Shown in pieces: positions 11,236 through 22,700 of a stretch of DNA of 64,000 bases. The notes under the pieces are model-generated. The model did not search any database, was not told where the DNA came from, and worked only from the letters and a program-made list of their open reading frames with translations. Origin of the DNA: Plantago major (lineage: Eukaryota > Streptophyta > Magnoliopsida > Lamiales > Plantaginaceae); NCBI GenBank assembly GCA_026545765.1, contig CM048839.1:21762566-21826565 (forward strand), written 5' to 3'. A program made the translations under genes and the position numbers. Every line of letters begins with the position of its first letter. The stretch's first letter is position 1.

Positions 11236-11406
11236 GTTTTTTTTTTAAGAAGAAGTAACATTGTATTACTAATAAAACTATGAAGCACAAGACTTGCCCC
11301 AAAGTTGAAAACCATTACAAGAAAAAAGTCCACACCATAACACCACTACAATTCTATTTTAGTACATATAATTGAAACTAGTCCGACCAAATATTTAAGC
11401 TACCGC
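11236..11406 (-). mobile_element. Short retro-insertion (LINE/SINE 3' piece) with 13-bp duplication
   Basis: Identical 13-bp direct repeats ATTGGACAGTGAG flank this 171-bp stretch (11223-11235 and 11407-11419). It begins with a run of T on the plus strand, so on the minus strand it ends in an A-tail. A long target duplication plus an A-tail is the signature of target-primed reverse transcription. It is too short to show coding sequence, so it could be a severely 5'-truncated LINE or a SINE. Confidence 0.65.
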
Positions 11407-11577
11407 ATTGGACAGTGAGTAATCATGCTCTTTGGGGCATTCCTAGTCCTAGCAAGTAGCAACACATAAATTCATTTTGTAATTTTGTTCTTCTTAGATG
11501 GAAGTTATTATAATATTTCAAATGGCCTATATTATGAGAGTGCATCCCCACTACAAGAATACTGGGCTAAAACGATG

Positions 11578-11870
11578 GAAAGGGGCGACGGATCGCTAGA
11601 TTTGGCGACGGATAAAAAGCGATGGATTAAAATTATCCGTCGCTTATTAGCGACGGATAATTTTATCCGTTGCTATACGGGCGACGGATTTTATTAATCC
11701 GTCGCCCGGTGTTTGGCTTTTTTTTTTAAAAAAAAAAGAAAATTAAATATTAACGACGGATAAATTATCCGTCGTTAATATTTATATGTAAAATAAAAAA
11801 AATAAAAATGGCGACGGATATGTTATCCATCGCTACGGGGCGACGGACAACTATATGTCGCCCCGTATAG
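11578..11870. repeat. CACTA subterminal repeats, left
   Basis: Repeated GCGACGGAT and its reverse complement ATCCGTCGC, many arranged as short inverted pairs. In En/Spm such repeats are the binding sites of the TNPA protein. Confidence 0.8.
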
Positions 11871-12149
11871 CGACGGATTGGCCTTTTGGGCAGACGGATA
11901 CGTGTCTGTCGGCCCAGAAGGGTTTTAATCGGATCTTGGCTGAAGCAGAAGCCATTTTCGCCATTTTTCTCCTTCGTTTTTCTTCCTTTCTCCTCCGTCA
12001 AATCCGGCCATTTGTTGTCGATTCTTCCCAATCTTGGTGTCAATTCGAAGATCGTTGGACGAGGAGCTCGTTTCTTCCTTCAATTTCAAATTTCATCCGC
12101 TATTTTCTTCGGAATCAAAGGTATTACTTCTAAACCCTAACTTTTGAAA

Positions 12150-12535
12150 AATTGGGATTTTTTTGATTTTTGACTACTTATTCTCAATTGTATGTTTATA
12201 TGAAGTATGTAGTAGCTTGTTTAGTTAATTTGATCAATTATATGTAATTTGATATGTATATATGTAATTTGATTGATTTGATAGTTAGTTTAGTTAATTT
12301 GATATGAATGTATGTAGTAATTCAATATGTATGTATGTTAATTCGATAAGTATGTATGTTAATTAAGTATGTATGTAGTTTGTTTAGTTAGTTTAGTTAA
12401 TTTGATATGTATGTTAAGTATGTATGTAATAATTTGATATGTATGTGTAATTTGATATGTATGTTAAGTATGTATGTAGTTAGTTTAGTTAATTTGATAT
12501 GTATGTATGTAGTAGTTTTGGTTGATTTGATAAAT
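12150..12535. repeat. Low-complexity TATGTATG / TTTGATATG tract
   Basis: A degenerate run of units such as AATTTGATATGTATGTATG in the 5' part of the CACTA interior, upstream of the transposase remnant. Confidence 0.7.
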
Positions 12536-12807
12536 TCGTATATGTACTAAATTACGAGGATGTAGTTAAGTGTTTTCAGTGACGGATAATATGTTGATTA
12601 TATTAACGTGTAATTTATAATTTATAACTCGTAGTAGTAAAACACTTAGTAAATTTTGTAACATATCGAACACTTAATAATTAATTTATAAGGAACGTAT
12701 AATAATTAACAATTAATCTCTACAATCTTCTTATCCGAATTGGAATCGATCTAATAAATTAATACGATCTAATCGATTGGAACAGGTTAAAAAAGTATAC
12801 AATAAAT

Positions 12808-13470
12808 TCCGACCGTTCATGGATGTACGATCGTACGGCGGTAAATGGCAAAGTTTTTAGGAGTTTTGTAGAAGGGGTTAAAGGTTTCATCTCGTTTGCC
12901 ATGGGACGTCCGGCTTGTGCAACTGGGGGTTGATAAAGTGTCCTTGCACATTGGAAAAGCAACTTCGGGGTGTGTGTTAAGGGTGCAGAAGATTATGGAG
13001 ACGCTGCTTTGTTTGATTTCCACGGCAAGCTAAAACGAATAGTGAGGATTGAATATTCCGGCTTGCCATTGAAACGAACATTCTTGTTTGATGTTGAGTG
13101 GTATGATCCTAATCCAGGAGGTACGAGGAAGAACGAGCAGTATGAAATGGTTGATGTGAACCAATAGAAGAGGTACCGAACCAAGTATGAACCATTTATT
13201 CTGGCGACTCAAGCACGACAAGTGGTGTTTCTTGAATATCCAAGCAGGAAACGCGATAAGGCGGAATGGTTAGCTGCGGTACCTATTCGTGCTCGCTCGA
13301 AAGTGGAGTACATTGAGAAAGACGACTCAATTACCAACTCGTACCAACAAGAGGATGTCGATAAACAAGCAGAAAATCCCATAGAAGCAGATTATGAGTT
13401 GTTTGATCTGCACGAGGACCAATATGTAGACTTAGAGGACAGCGATAACGGTATATTATGTGTATTATAA
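12808..13470 (+). pseudogene. CACTA TNP2-type transposase remnant
   Basis: From 12811 the sequence reads DRSWMYDR and on to VEGVKGFISFAM, the N-terminal transposase-associated domain of En/Spm TNP2 proteins, ending at stops near 12935. Directly after it, from 12970, comes a C-terminal DUF4216-like segment (GKLKRIVRIEYSGLPLKRTF, FDVEWYDP, YEMVDVNQ, YEPFILATQARQVVFLEYPS). A TAG at 13165-13167 interrupts this second segment, whose frame continues unbroken to 13470. The whole catalytic centre that normally lies between these two domains is absent. The two ends of the gene are therefore joined by a deletion, and the product cannot be an active transposase. Confidence 0.8.
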
Positions 13471-13576
13471 CTAGTTAGTAGTTGATAACACTTGAGTAAT
13501 TATATGTGTTATTATAATTTGTTCTGTATTATAACTCGTACTAACACATTTTATTGTATTTATTACATGTTTTGCA

Positions 13577-15309
13577 GATGTCATGACAGAGAAGTCCACT
13601 ATCCCCAACGCAGCCGCATGATAGTCTTTGGGTCGAGGTCAGAGGACATGGAGGGCTCTGGTAGTCGGCGCAGTATCGGATTCTGAGACCCCAGCAGAGA
13701 GAGAGCGGTAGGGCTCTACCAACACCGACACATCTTGGAGGGCGACCATGACGATTGTCCCTACCTCGTGTTCGATCCACTGAATCCCAACGTCACGTGG
13801 GACGGCTTGCCTGTGATTTTTCCTGCTGGTCCTGCCAAGTAAGTATTATACATTCTTCTTAAATATGTAAAACATAACTTATGATAGTTGACAAGTATAA
13901 ATTGTTGTACTAAAGTAATATATATTCGTTTCTTGTATCTTATACATTGACAACAGTTTATGGTCTCAGGAGGTGCACAACAAACTAGGTGACATCTTCC
14001 GGAGCAGGAGAGAGTCACCGGGGTAGGGTGGTGAGTGTTGGAGCCGAATCTCGGACCGCATGAGGGTCGAGTATTTCGATGAGCTGAGGGTAAGTTAAAA
14101 TATGACATTCCTTTGTTTGTAATTATAATCGTTTTAATATGAGTGGTATGTTAGCCACTGTATGTGAGTGGTATATTAGCCACTTTATTTGGGTGATATG
14201 TTACTCACCATTATGTTAGTAAAATTTAGGACAATGTGAGTGGTATGTTAGCCACTATATGTGAGTGGTATGTTAGCCACTTTGTTTGGGTGATATGTTA
14301 GTCACCATATCTGTCATGTTGTTGTATCTTATTAAATTGATGTAACATGGTGATGTTATATATGTATTGACTTTGGATGTTGTATGAAATTGGGAATGTA
14401 GAAGGAGTACTTCATTCCCAGCAGGTTGATCCCACAGATCTGTCGTTTATTTAGACTGGGATCTAAACTGCATGAGGATATGGTCTGCTTGGAAGGCCAT
14501 TCGGGATCGGGGTGCCCAATGCCTCCACAGTGTTGATGCCGGAGTGGGCCCTTTGGGATGCTACTCTTGGCGATGTCAGGACAATGTTTACATCAATGTA
14601 TAAGAGCAGGCGTCTGATGCGGCAGGAAGGGTCGTTCACCACCTTGGGAGGCGATCTATTCTCATTGATTATTACCAATCGGTATGTATATATATGTTTT
14701 TTTTTCAATATAGCATTACGTGTATGTATTGTGTCTCTGATTACTTGTGAGATGATAAATTGTTGACTATATATGTTGTTCAGATGTCACGGAGGGAGGT
14801 GACATCCAAGTATGACATCTTCAAGAAGGCCAAGCAGAAGGGCGGGGTATGGACCGATTGCCGGGCCTCGTCTATTGCGGTATGTTTATGTTGCTTAAAG
14901 TTCATATTTGTACACTATTACAAGTTATTTTTGAAAAACAGTAACTAATCATGATATATGCTATTTACGATTTCAGGCTGGGGTTGATGCTCAGGTAGCG
15001 AGGCAGGAGGAAGAGACGGGTGATGTGTTGTCAACTGAACAAGTTGACAACATCTTCTTAGTGGTCAACAAACCGGACAGCAAAGGACGAATATATGGAC
15101 TCGGGAGCATCGGTTTGAGCTTGGCTAGTCCGGGGTGCTCCGCATCATCATCCCAGCAGTCTAGACGTCCGGTTTACACGCGGGACCAAGTCTCAGAATT
15201 GGTGCAGGCGCAGGTCCGGGAACAAAGGGAGGAGAACGAGCACCTTCGGTTACAGATGCAGCAGTTCATGTCCCGGTTCGACCAGCCCCCACCCTCGTCT
15301 GGTAGCTAG
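13577..15309 (+). pseudogene. CACTA TNP1-like (Ptta/En/Spm) gene, degenerate
   Basis: Pieces of the second CACTA gene are spread over several exon-like blocks. They include FDPLNPNVTWDGLPVIFPAG near 13770-13835, SQEVHNKLGDIFRSR near 13960-14010, MSRREVTSKYDIFKKAKQKG from 14784, and a clean last block at 14977-15309 with NKPDSKGRIYGLGS and a charged coiled-coil-like tail (TRDQVSELVQAQVREQREE). NKP..KGRIYGLGS followed by a coiled coil is typical of the plant Ptta/En/Spm transposase family. Stops and frame changes between the early blocks indicate decay, although unrecognised introns could explain some of them. In the known family this protein binds subterminal repeats. Confidence 0.7.
14141..14308. 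repeat. 97-bp tandem duplication, palindromic GTGGTATGTTAGCCAC
   Basis: Two units of about 97 bases. Each holds two copies of GTGGTATGTTAGCCAC and one GGTGATATGTTAGTCACC. Each motif is itself a near-perfect palindrome, so the stretch can form several small hairpins. It lies in an intron-like gap of the TNP1-like gene. Confidence 0.8.
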
Positions 15310-15489
15310 TTATGTATATGTACGTTCAGATTTATTATATTTACACTTGTTCGGATAATTTCTCCTGCTCCGGATATTACTTTTTTTATTTATCATTTAT
15401 TAAAATATTTTCCGTATTATTTATTTATTATCGAACATTATATTGATTAAATAGGTAAACTACGAAAAACAGGGATTAATATGAAATAA

Positions 15490-15870
15490 ATAGTGACGGA
15501 ATTAGTGACGGATTAACAGTGACTGAATAAATAGTGACGGAATTAGTGACGGAATAAATAGTGACGGATTAATAGTGACGAAATTTCAGATTCCGTCACT
15601 AATTCCAATAATATATTGGGCGACGGATAGATACTATCCGTCGCCAAATATAACGACGGATAGATTCTATCCGTCGTCCCATCTAACGACGGATAGAATC
15701 TCTCCGTCGCCAATAATCGATTTAAAAAATAAAAAAATAAAAAGTCAAATATGATAATCCGTCGCGAATTGGACGACGGATTATCTATTCGTCGTCAAAG
15801 ACCTAGTGGGGCGACGGATAGTACATCGCTGGTCTGTAGCGACGGATCTATCCGTCGCTACAGACCAGTT
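15490..15870. repeat. CACTA subterminal repeats, right
   Basis: Repeated GTGACGGAAT, GCGACGGATAG and ATCCGTCGC motifs in both orientations inside the right CACTA end, matching the left subterminal array. Confidence 0.8.
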
Positions 15871-16104
15871 TTTTTGTATTGCCCCTTCTAGTCTTATCAT
15901 GGTTAGAAAATTTACAAATTCATTATTCAGTTATTTAAAATTGGGTGCAATGATTGGTAAGTATAAAAATTATCAACCTAATCCAATTTACCAATTATAT
16001 GTAACTGGCAGCATGTATTTGATCAAGTTCAAGTGCACTCTTGAAAAGGAACGGATTATGTCCATATTGCATTGGACGGTCATTTTATTATTAATCTGAA
16101 TAAA

Positions 16105-16310
16105 ATTAAAATCTGAACAACAATTGAATCCGAAATGATCCGATCCGAAGTTAATCCGATCCGAAATAACATGAAGGTTTTCCATCCGAACATTATCCGA
16201 ATCCAAACAACACCCGATCCGAACAACATCCGAAATCCGACCCGATCCGAATTCATCCGAAATAAATTATATATCCGAATTGATCCGATCCGAACCATCC
16301 GTTTGCTATG
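16105..16310. repeat. ATCCGA minisatellite, right copy
   Basis: Degenerate tandem GATCCGATCCGAA units in the same orientation as the left copy at 10878-11115. Each copy has a GTCCATATTG.ATTGGAC motif on the side facing the CACTA element (about 11212 and 16061). Confidence 0.8.
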
Positions 16311-16930
16311 AGGCTCAGGTTGAATCACTATCCGGTTTTTCCGCCCAAAAAGACGTGTAACCTTCATTTTTCCTAGCCTCACGGGTGCTTTTTTAACTAA
16401 GGCGCATTATTCCGAGTTATGACGAATTTCACCCTCAACAAACACCATTATGAAATTGTTATGTGAATTATGTTGTTGAAGGTGTGTATTGAATTGTTGG
16501 TCCATGCTTTCACACCCTAATATTGAGTTAGTTGCTCCATGGTGACTATGATCATGCCATGTAAGTAAAGCACATTGCATACCACGTTAGATGTGGTTTT
16601 AAGTACGGTGTTACTGTGATCTAACACCTTTACACAGCGCGCATATATTGTTATGGCCTTTATCATGTTATATATTTCACCAATCGATTTATTGATATTT
16701 CAAGTATAACTACAAGTGTATGTTGAAATAGTAGTGTTCGACACAATTGTATTAATATCATACTTTACATATATGGGCTATAGTTTAATGGTTTCAGTAT
16801 TTATATTTAAAAGATACAGTACATTATTTTATCGTGGACCTGAACCATACAATTTGCTCATGCACGCGCACACATTGTAGGTTAGGGTTTTCACTATTCC
16901 ATATTCAAATAAAACAATTCAAACCTTGTA
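16311..16930. other. Intergenic, no gene seen
   Basis: AT-rich DNA without recognisable coding or repeat structure. Confidence 0.4.
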
Positions 16931-17188
16931 CTTCCTCTGTCCCAATAATGACTTTCCGTTTACCTTTTTAGTGGAGAAATAAGGTATATGTATTACTTTA
17001 TGATAAAATAGTACTAGTGAGTCTCTCAAGTTGATTTTTAAAGTTGAAAATTTGATAGAATAATGTTAGTGGATTTACTTTTGAGTATATTTAATGTTAA
17101 AGTTGGATGAATGATTGCTAAAATTGAAAATGAGAAGTTTTGTTTAGCACACCTAAAATTACAAAATCTAATCCCGAGACGGATGAAG
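16931..17188. mobile_element. Degenerate Stowaway-like MITE
   Basis: Left end TA-CTTCCTCTGTCCC and right end GAGACGGATGAAG-TA are imperfect inverted repeats with TA on both sides. The ends are diverged from the other Stowaway copies in this window, so this is an older or different subfamily. Confidence 0.6.
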
Positions 17189-17190
17189 TA

Positions 17191-18383
17191 ACTTTTAGAA
17201 CATGTTACAAACATAATGCTAGGGAGAAGACGTTGTACCAGGAAGTTCAACATGAAGTACCTGGACTAGGACGGGGCCTTTGGGCCTAGTCTCTTTATTT
17301 GTCTTATTTTTTCGAACTGCTTAATCATATCAATTGGGTTGCTTAGTTTTTAAGCTGGGTCATGGGCTTAGCCTGCTAGGGTTTATGTTACTTTTACATC
17401 TATATAAACACATGGAGACTGCATCGTGGTGAATCGGTATATTAGTCTAAGAAGGTGGAAATTCTAAACATTGTTTTTGTGCGTATTGATTGATTTACAC
17501 GTTCGATCTTGAGTATTTTATGTACTGGATTGGAGACATGTCTTTATATTTCTTTCTAGATCTCAAATCTTAACATAATAACCCTAGCTAAATCTTAAAG
17601 TATTGGTGACTCCATCGGGCAACAAGATTATCTCGAAGGTATCATCTCGACTTCTCGGGGCAAGCTATAATCGGTATCTTTCTACATGTGATTGATTACT
17701 ATATATAAATCTAGACTATATATTCTTTTGTATCTAGTTGGGGAAGTAATCGATGTAAACATCAATAACATATATGCTACGTTTTTTTAACTTAAACTCA
17801 TTCGGCCCATTCGATTCGAATTAGTTATATTTTATCTACAATTCGATTGATTAAATTTCAAAATAATCGAAATTTAAATAAGGTCACATAAGCCAGATTG
17901 AATGCTTACTAACTTTCGTGGTGATGTTTGAGATTTCGAGCTTGATTTCTCCATTGTTGAGCTTGATTCATCGTTTTTGGTGAGATTTAACCGGTTTCGG
18001 ACCGATCTCCGGTGAAAATGGTGTAGATTTTTGTTTGGAGGAGGAGACTGTTGATTTTCAGATTTTTGAATTTATGAGTTATGATTTTAGAGGCTGGATA
18101 TTTAGTATATATAATGACCCGTTTTTGAAGAGGTTGGATATTTAGTATATATAATGACCCGTTTTTGAACCATTTTAATGACCCCCTTGCTGGTTTTTTG
18201 TCAGGTTGAGGTGTTTTAGTAGTTACTTTTTCATTTGAGGTAGTTTAATAATTATTGAAAGTTAGTCCATTACGGGCTGTTTGGATAGCGATTAAAATCA
18301 AGAAAACCAGATTAAAATAAATGTTTTTAGCAAGGTTATGTTCATTTAAACGGGATCCGAACAAGCAGTTAGTCTCTCTCTTA
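17191..18383. other. Intergenic, repeat-derived, no gene seen
   Basis: No protein family is visible. A tandem duplication of about 42 bases (GGATATTTAGTATATATAAT and onwards) lies at 18090-18171. CGGGCTGTTTGGATAG near 18270 resembles one end of a Tourist-type element without a partner. The stretch around 17220-17760 has a TATATAAAC box and leader-like sequence and might be an old LTR, but I cannot support that. Confidence 0.4.
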
Positions 18384-18819
18384 GACTGTCCACCGTGGGC
18401 AAGTTGTGGGAGAGAGGTCGTCCCGCGATCTCACGAGTTATAATTTTGTCCGTGGGACCCAGCCCATTTTTAATTTCTTCTTCGTTTTTTATCTAAATTT
18501 TGATTTAAAAAATAAAAAAAATTATACAAACGGTCATATTTTTTCGAGATCTATAAATAGAGATCAATGAAGACATACTTCCTCACAACTCAAAATTCAC
18601 GATTCTTTCTCTCTTTTAAATTGTAATTCCAATTTAAATAAAAAACATCATTTTCAACTCCAAATCTTCTATACATTTGAATATTTTTAATAATATAACT
18701 ATTATAAGTAATTAAAAAATAAAAAATTTCCCACGACCAAACCCACAACCATTGTCACAGGTCGCGGGAGAAGTTGCTTGGCGACTCAACCAAAAAGCGG
18801 TCGTCCACATTGTATAGTC
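18384..18819. mobile_element. PIF/Harbinger-type MITE
   Basis: The element runs from GACTGTCCACCGTGG to the imperfect inverse CCACATTGTATAGTC and is flanked by TTA on both sides (18381-18383 and 18820-18822). A 3-bp TTA target site and ends related to the plant GA(G/C)..TCCAC.RTGG family support PIF/Harbinger. The interior is non-coding. Inner CGCGGGA-type motifs near 18430 and 18765 are also inverted. Confidence 0.75.
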
Positions 18820-18822
18820 TTA

Positions 18823-19711
18823 GGAGACTCCCATAAAAATTCACAACTCATTTTGCATTTAGTTAATATTCATATTACAGTATATATACAAGTGGACAAC
18901 TATTGAAATTGTGCAATTGAGTACTTAGTTTAAGTTAAATTGAACTTCTTTGTAATATATGTGTAAATTAGACTTTAATTACAAAAAATAATATGTTTTA
19001 TTCAATCAAATTACAAATCCTATTTCAATCTCAACAAAATCAATGCATCATAACAAAATCCAATCTTCCATCTCCATTTAAATTTTAAACACTAATTCAA
19101 CCCCAACAAAATCAATTCATCATTAAAAAAAACCAATATGTCTTCTCAAATTAAATTTTAAACTCTAATTCAACCCAACAAAATTAATTTATCATTAAAA
19201 ATAACGATAGCCAATCTTTCTGCTTTATCTTCTCCAATTAAATTAAAAAAGATCAACTCAAACACTAATTCAACTTGAAAATAAAGGAATCAATTATCAG
19301 AAACAACAATATAACTCGCGTTCGTACACGTATTATATAAGTGTTACGTTATAGTAACTCATATGTTAATACTTAAATAAAATTTGATCAATGCGATCCA
19401 AACCGTCATATATAAGCCAGCTACATTGTAAGTATCTGGGCGAGATTCCACGGACAGGGACTGACTAAGGCGGCAAAACCTTCTTCCTCTCCATTAAATC
19501 AAATTCCTTTTTGCTGAACTATTTTCAGGAACAATTTTAGCTTTTTGAACTCCATTTCTCCTCATTGTAACGGACGAAACGTTTAGAAGGTTTATCTGGA
19601 GCTATTTTTCCTCTTCAAAACCCTAATCAATCAAATGCTGATGATGAAATGTGCTTTTGCTAGGTCAATTTCGCCAGGTGATTAAACTCGCGGTGGTTAA
19701 ATTCGTTCGAG
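18823..19711 (+). other. Upstream region of the Agenet gene
   Basis: AT-rich DNA with loosely repeated AACTCTAATTCAACCC / AACAAAATCAATTCATCAT motifs at about 19025-19290, then a mixed-composition 5'UTR from about 19430. No promoter element could be assigned. Confidence 0.4.
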
Positions 19712-22700
19712 ATGAGGAAAAAACCAGCCAATTTACCATTCAAAGTCGGACAATCCGCTGAGGCAAGGTCCTTTTCGGAAGGTTTTCGCGGTGCCTGGTT
19801 TCTATGCAAGGTATACTCATTCACTCATTCTCTTCGATTTCAAGTTGGTAACTATGTGAATCAATGTAGGATGTTGACATGCATATAACGTATCTGGTTT
19901 CTTTTTTTTCAGATTATGCGGATTAACCAGAGAGAGCAGATCTATACCCTGAAATACCCTCACTTTCCTGAAGAAAGTAAGTCTGCATTGCACTCGTATT
20001 ATCCGTTCAGTAAACGATGATTTCCTTCGCAATGACTTCGTAATGTATATGATCTAAGCTATGTAGGTAATGATGTGTAAGTTACCTTTGTAGTTTGTGT
20101 ACTTTAGCACTTGTAAATCGTTGTTAACCGATACGATGTGTTGTGTTATACTTAAGACGATAACTCTAAGATATGCAAATAGCTTGAGCTTACGGAAGCA
20201 CTGCAAAATACAGTATACACCCTTACTGCCATGCTGTCAGATTTTGATACTACTCGAGTTTTATTCAGAGGATTGTAGAAGTTACTAATAATATTCTTCG
20301 AGTCCTGTTTTCACTTTGTAGCATGGGATTATATATGATTGTCAAGATGAACTTGTACCGGATATATTTTTCTTTTGCCGCGTGGCTTAGAATTATGTTT
20401 ATGGGATGCCAGATCCATCTTAACTTTTGCATGTGCGTATTGTTGTTTAGGATCTGCAATGTATGTGCTCCTGTATTTACACATAACTACTTCAGGAATT
20501 AAATGTGCAGCCCGTTAGTAAATAAGACTCCTTGCCTATATGACATGGTTTAAAAAACTTGAGATGCGAGATATTCATGGACTTCTCCTTCGGGTTTGAA
20601 TGCAGCTCTTGCCTTCCATCTCGGGAAGGAATCTAGTTGTTAAGCATTTGATAGTTGTATTAGAGGAACAATGTAGTGTATGTTGGCAAAGTTCTTGCAG
20701 TGATAATGGAGCTTAAAGAGATTGTGAATGATAGCCATACCAACAAGGTGCACGCTTCGGAATTCGTCCCTACGAACTCTAGAACTAAGCGTGCCTACTT
20801 TGAAGCAATGTTAGGATGAGTAACCCACTGGGAAGTTTTCCGGGTGAGCACAATTGAGTACAAAGGGCGTGGGAAAGGATATGTGGTGGGGCATTCCAAA
20901 TAATCTGTATGGGGAAGGAACTAAAAGCATACTATCTGTGACAGAGCATTGAAGTAGATAGCAGTGTATATGCTTCTATAATACCTCATTGATTTTTGCA
21001 GAGCCAGAACGGTTAAAATTGTATCATTCACCGGTTGATATTGAGGGGAACGAAATAGAGGGAGTGAAAGAAATGATGATACGACCTTGTTTCCCAACCA
21101 TATTCGGCCAAAACAAGATGCCCCCTGAAAGTGAGATGCCGAAAGAAGCAGTTATTGTTTATAACACGTGGAAGGTGGGGGATTCGGTGGACTGGTGGAA
21201 AGATGATTGTTTTTGGTCTGGGACTATAATACAATTACTAGGAGATGGCAAGGCCAAGGTAATCATTATCATGGTTTGTTATGGTGACTCGATGTAAAAT
21301 ATTATACTGATATTTAGCTCACATGCATTCTTTTTTTTTTTTTTTTTTTTTTGCTGCTGCTTTTCAATTGTAGAGCTGAAGTTGCTACCACCCCCAAAAT
21401 CACATCTCTCCCATGATATCTACTTGCAGACATAGACTCACTCACAGTTGTCAATATCAACGCATAGTATTGCATGGTGCTGCTTAAGTGTGATTAGTTC
21501 ATTAATCCCAGCCTTTATTAATCAATCTTACATGAAAGAAAAACTATCTCAAAAAATAATATTTAAGAAGCAGACTATTAGGACTCCCTCTGCCCACTTT
21601 TCTGCTCAATAACAATGCAGGGTAGTGAAGCCTTCAATTCTTGTGTTCTTTATCCATTAGTTCTCGGGGATTTGGGCACTCATGCTTTCTTCACCATTTA
21701 AAATCTAGGTGGTTAATACTTTGGTTTGTTTAAATTATTGAGTATATATAGTTTTCTTATGCTTATATTTGGAAAAACTTTAATTTTACTTAAATTGAAT
21801 TAATGAAAGTATTATCATACTTAACTTGTGCATTATAATTGCTAAAATAGCCAAGTATTATGATAAGTTTATAACTATTTTTTGACTCTTGTGCCATACT
21901 TTGAAATAGCCAGCGTGCTATAACTCCAGGTTGTCTTCACCGTCTGGTGCACAGTGCACAGTATCTATTATTTCGGACTAAACTTATCCCCATCAGTCAG
22001 AAAAGGGAAAATCATTAGGAAGAGCACAAAGTAAAACATGATAAAATTTGCATCATACTTTTTGGTTCCTTATTCATGGATTGGCATGAGCTACGATTGC
22101 ACCTTTTTTGTCAAGGTGCACTACCTTCTGCATCATACCAAGTTCTGCGGTAATGCCTTATATTAGTTTATAGTCGTCCAACCGTCCAAGAGTTTCCTGT
22201 GACTCTGAAACCATAAACGTACATGTTAATAATTAATTAGTACTTGCTGAGTTTTGATTCAATATAGTCTGTGATATGGTTGTGTACTCACCAAGTCTAC
22301 TAGTAATTTGAATTATTGGGAATTGTTTCAGATTGAACTGAAACCCCCACCTGTTGGTGAAGGCACGGTTGACGAAATTCTGCTCAAAGATATACGCCCG
22401 TCGTTGGACTGGTCTCTGGAAAATGGCTGGACGTTGCCAACTCAGGTCTTTCTTTACAGTTGTTGATTGATATTTCTGAAAGTTTCTATTTTGCAATCTA
22501 TCCTATAATTGGCATGCATGATCTGTCTTGGTAGATCTATTCTAGAAAACTAGTAGATTAATTGGTGAAAGTGCAATGGTTATTGATGTCTATATTGTAT
22601 CACTTTGTTAGGCGCAACTACTGCATTCTGCACCACGAATCTGCTCTGCTTAAAGCGCATGCATGTGTGATTTATGGGTAAAAGGGGTTTTTATTATTTG

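Larger units (their letters stand above)
11549..15881 (+). mobile_element. CACTA (En/Spm) transposon, deletion derivative
   Basis: The left terminus is CACTACAAGAATACTGGGC, the classic CACTA end. The right terminus is the decayed inverse TTTTTTTGTATTG. Both ends are flanked by CCC (11546-11548 and 15882-15884), consistent with the 3-bp target duplication of this superfamily. Dense subterminal GCGACGGAT / ATCCGTCGC repeats sit inside both ends. The coding interior keeps an N-terminal transposase-associated domain, a DUF4216-like C-terminal piece and a TNP1-like gene, but the central catalytic transposase is missing. At 4.3 kb it is shorter than autonomous plant CACTA elements and should be unable to move on its own. 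Confidence 0.88.

Noticed and set aside
11570-15870. Clustered short repeats resembling a CRISPR array
   Set aside because: GCGACGGAT repeats are irregularly spaced, occur in both orientations and sit inside CACTA ends, so they are subterminal repeats.
17220-17760. Possible old LTR with TATATAAAC box
   Set aside because: No matching second LTR, primer-binding site or coding remains were found.
20735-20900. P5SM-type 5S mimic exon
   Set aside because: That element belongs to TFIIIA genes. The host gene here is an Agenet protein and the flanking sequence fits Cassandra better.
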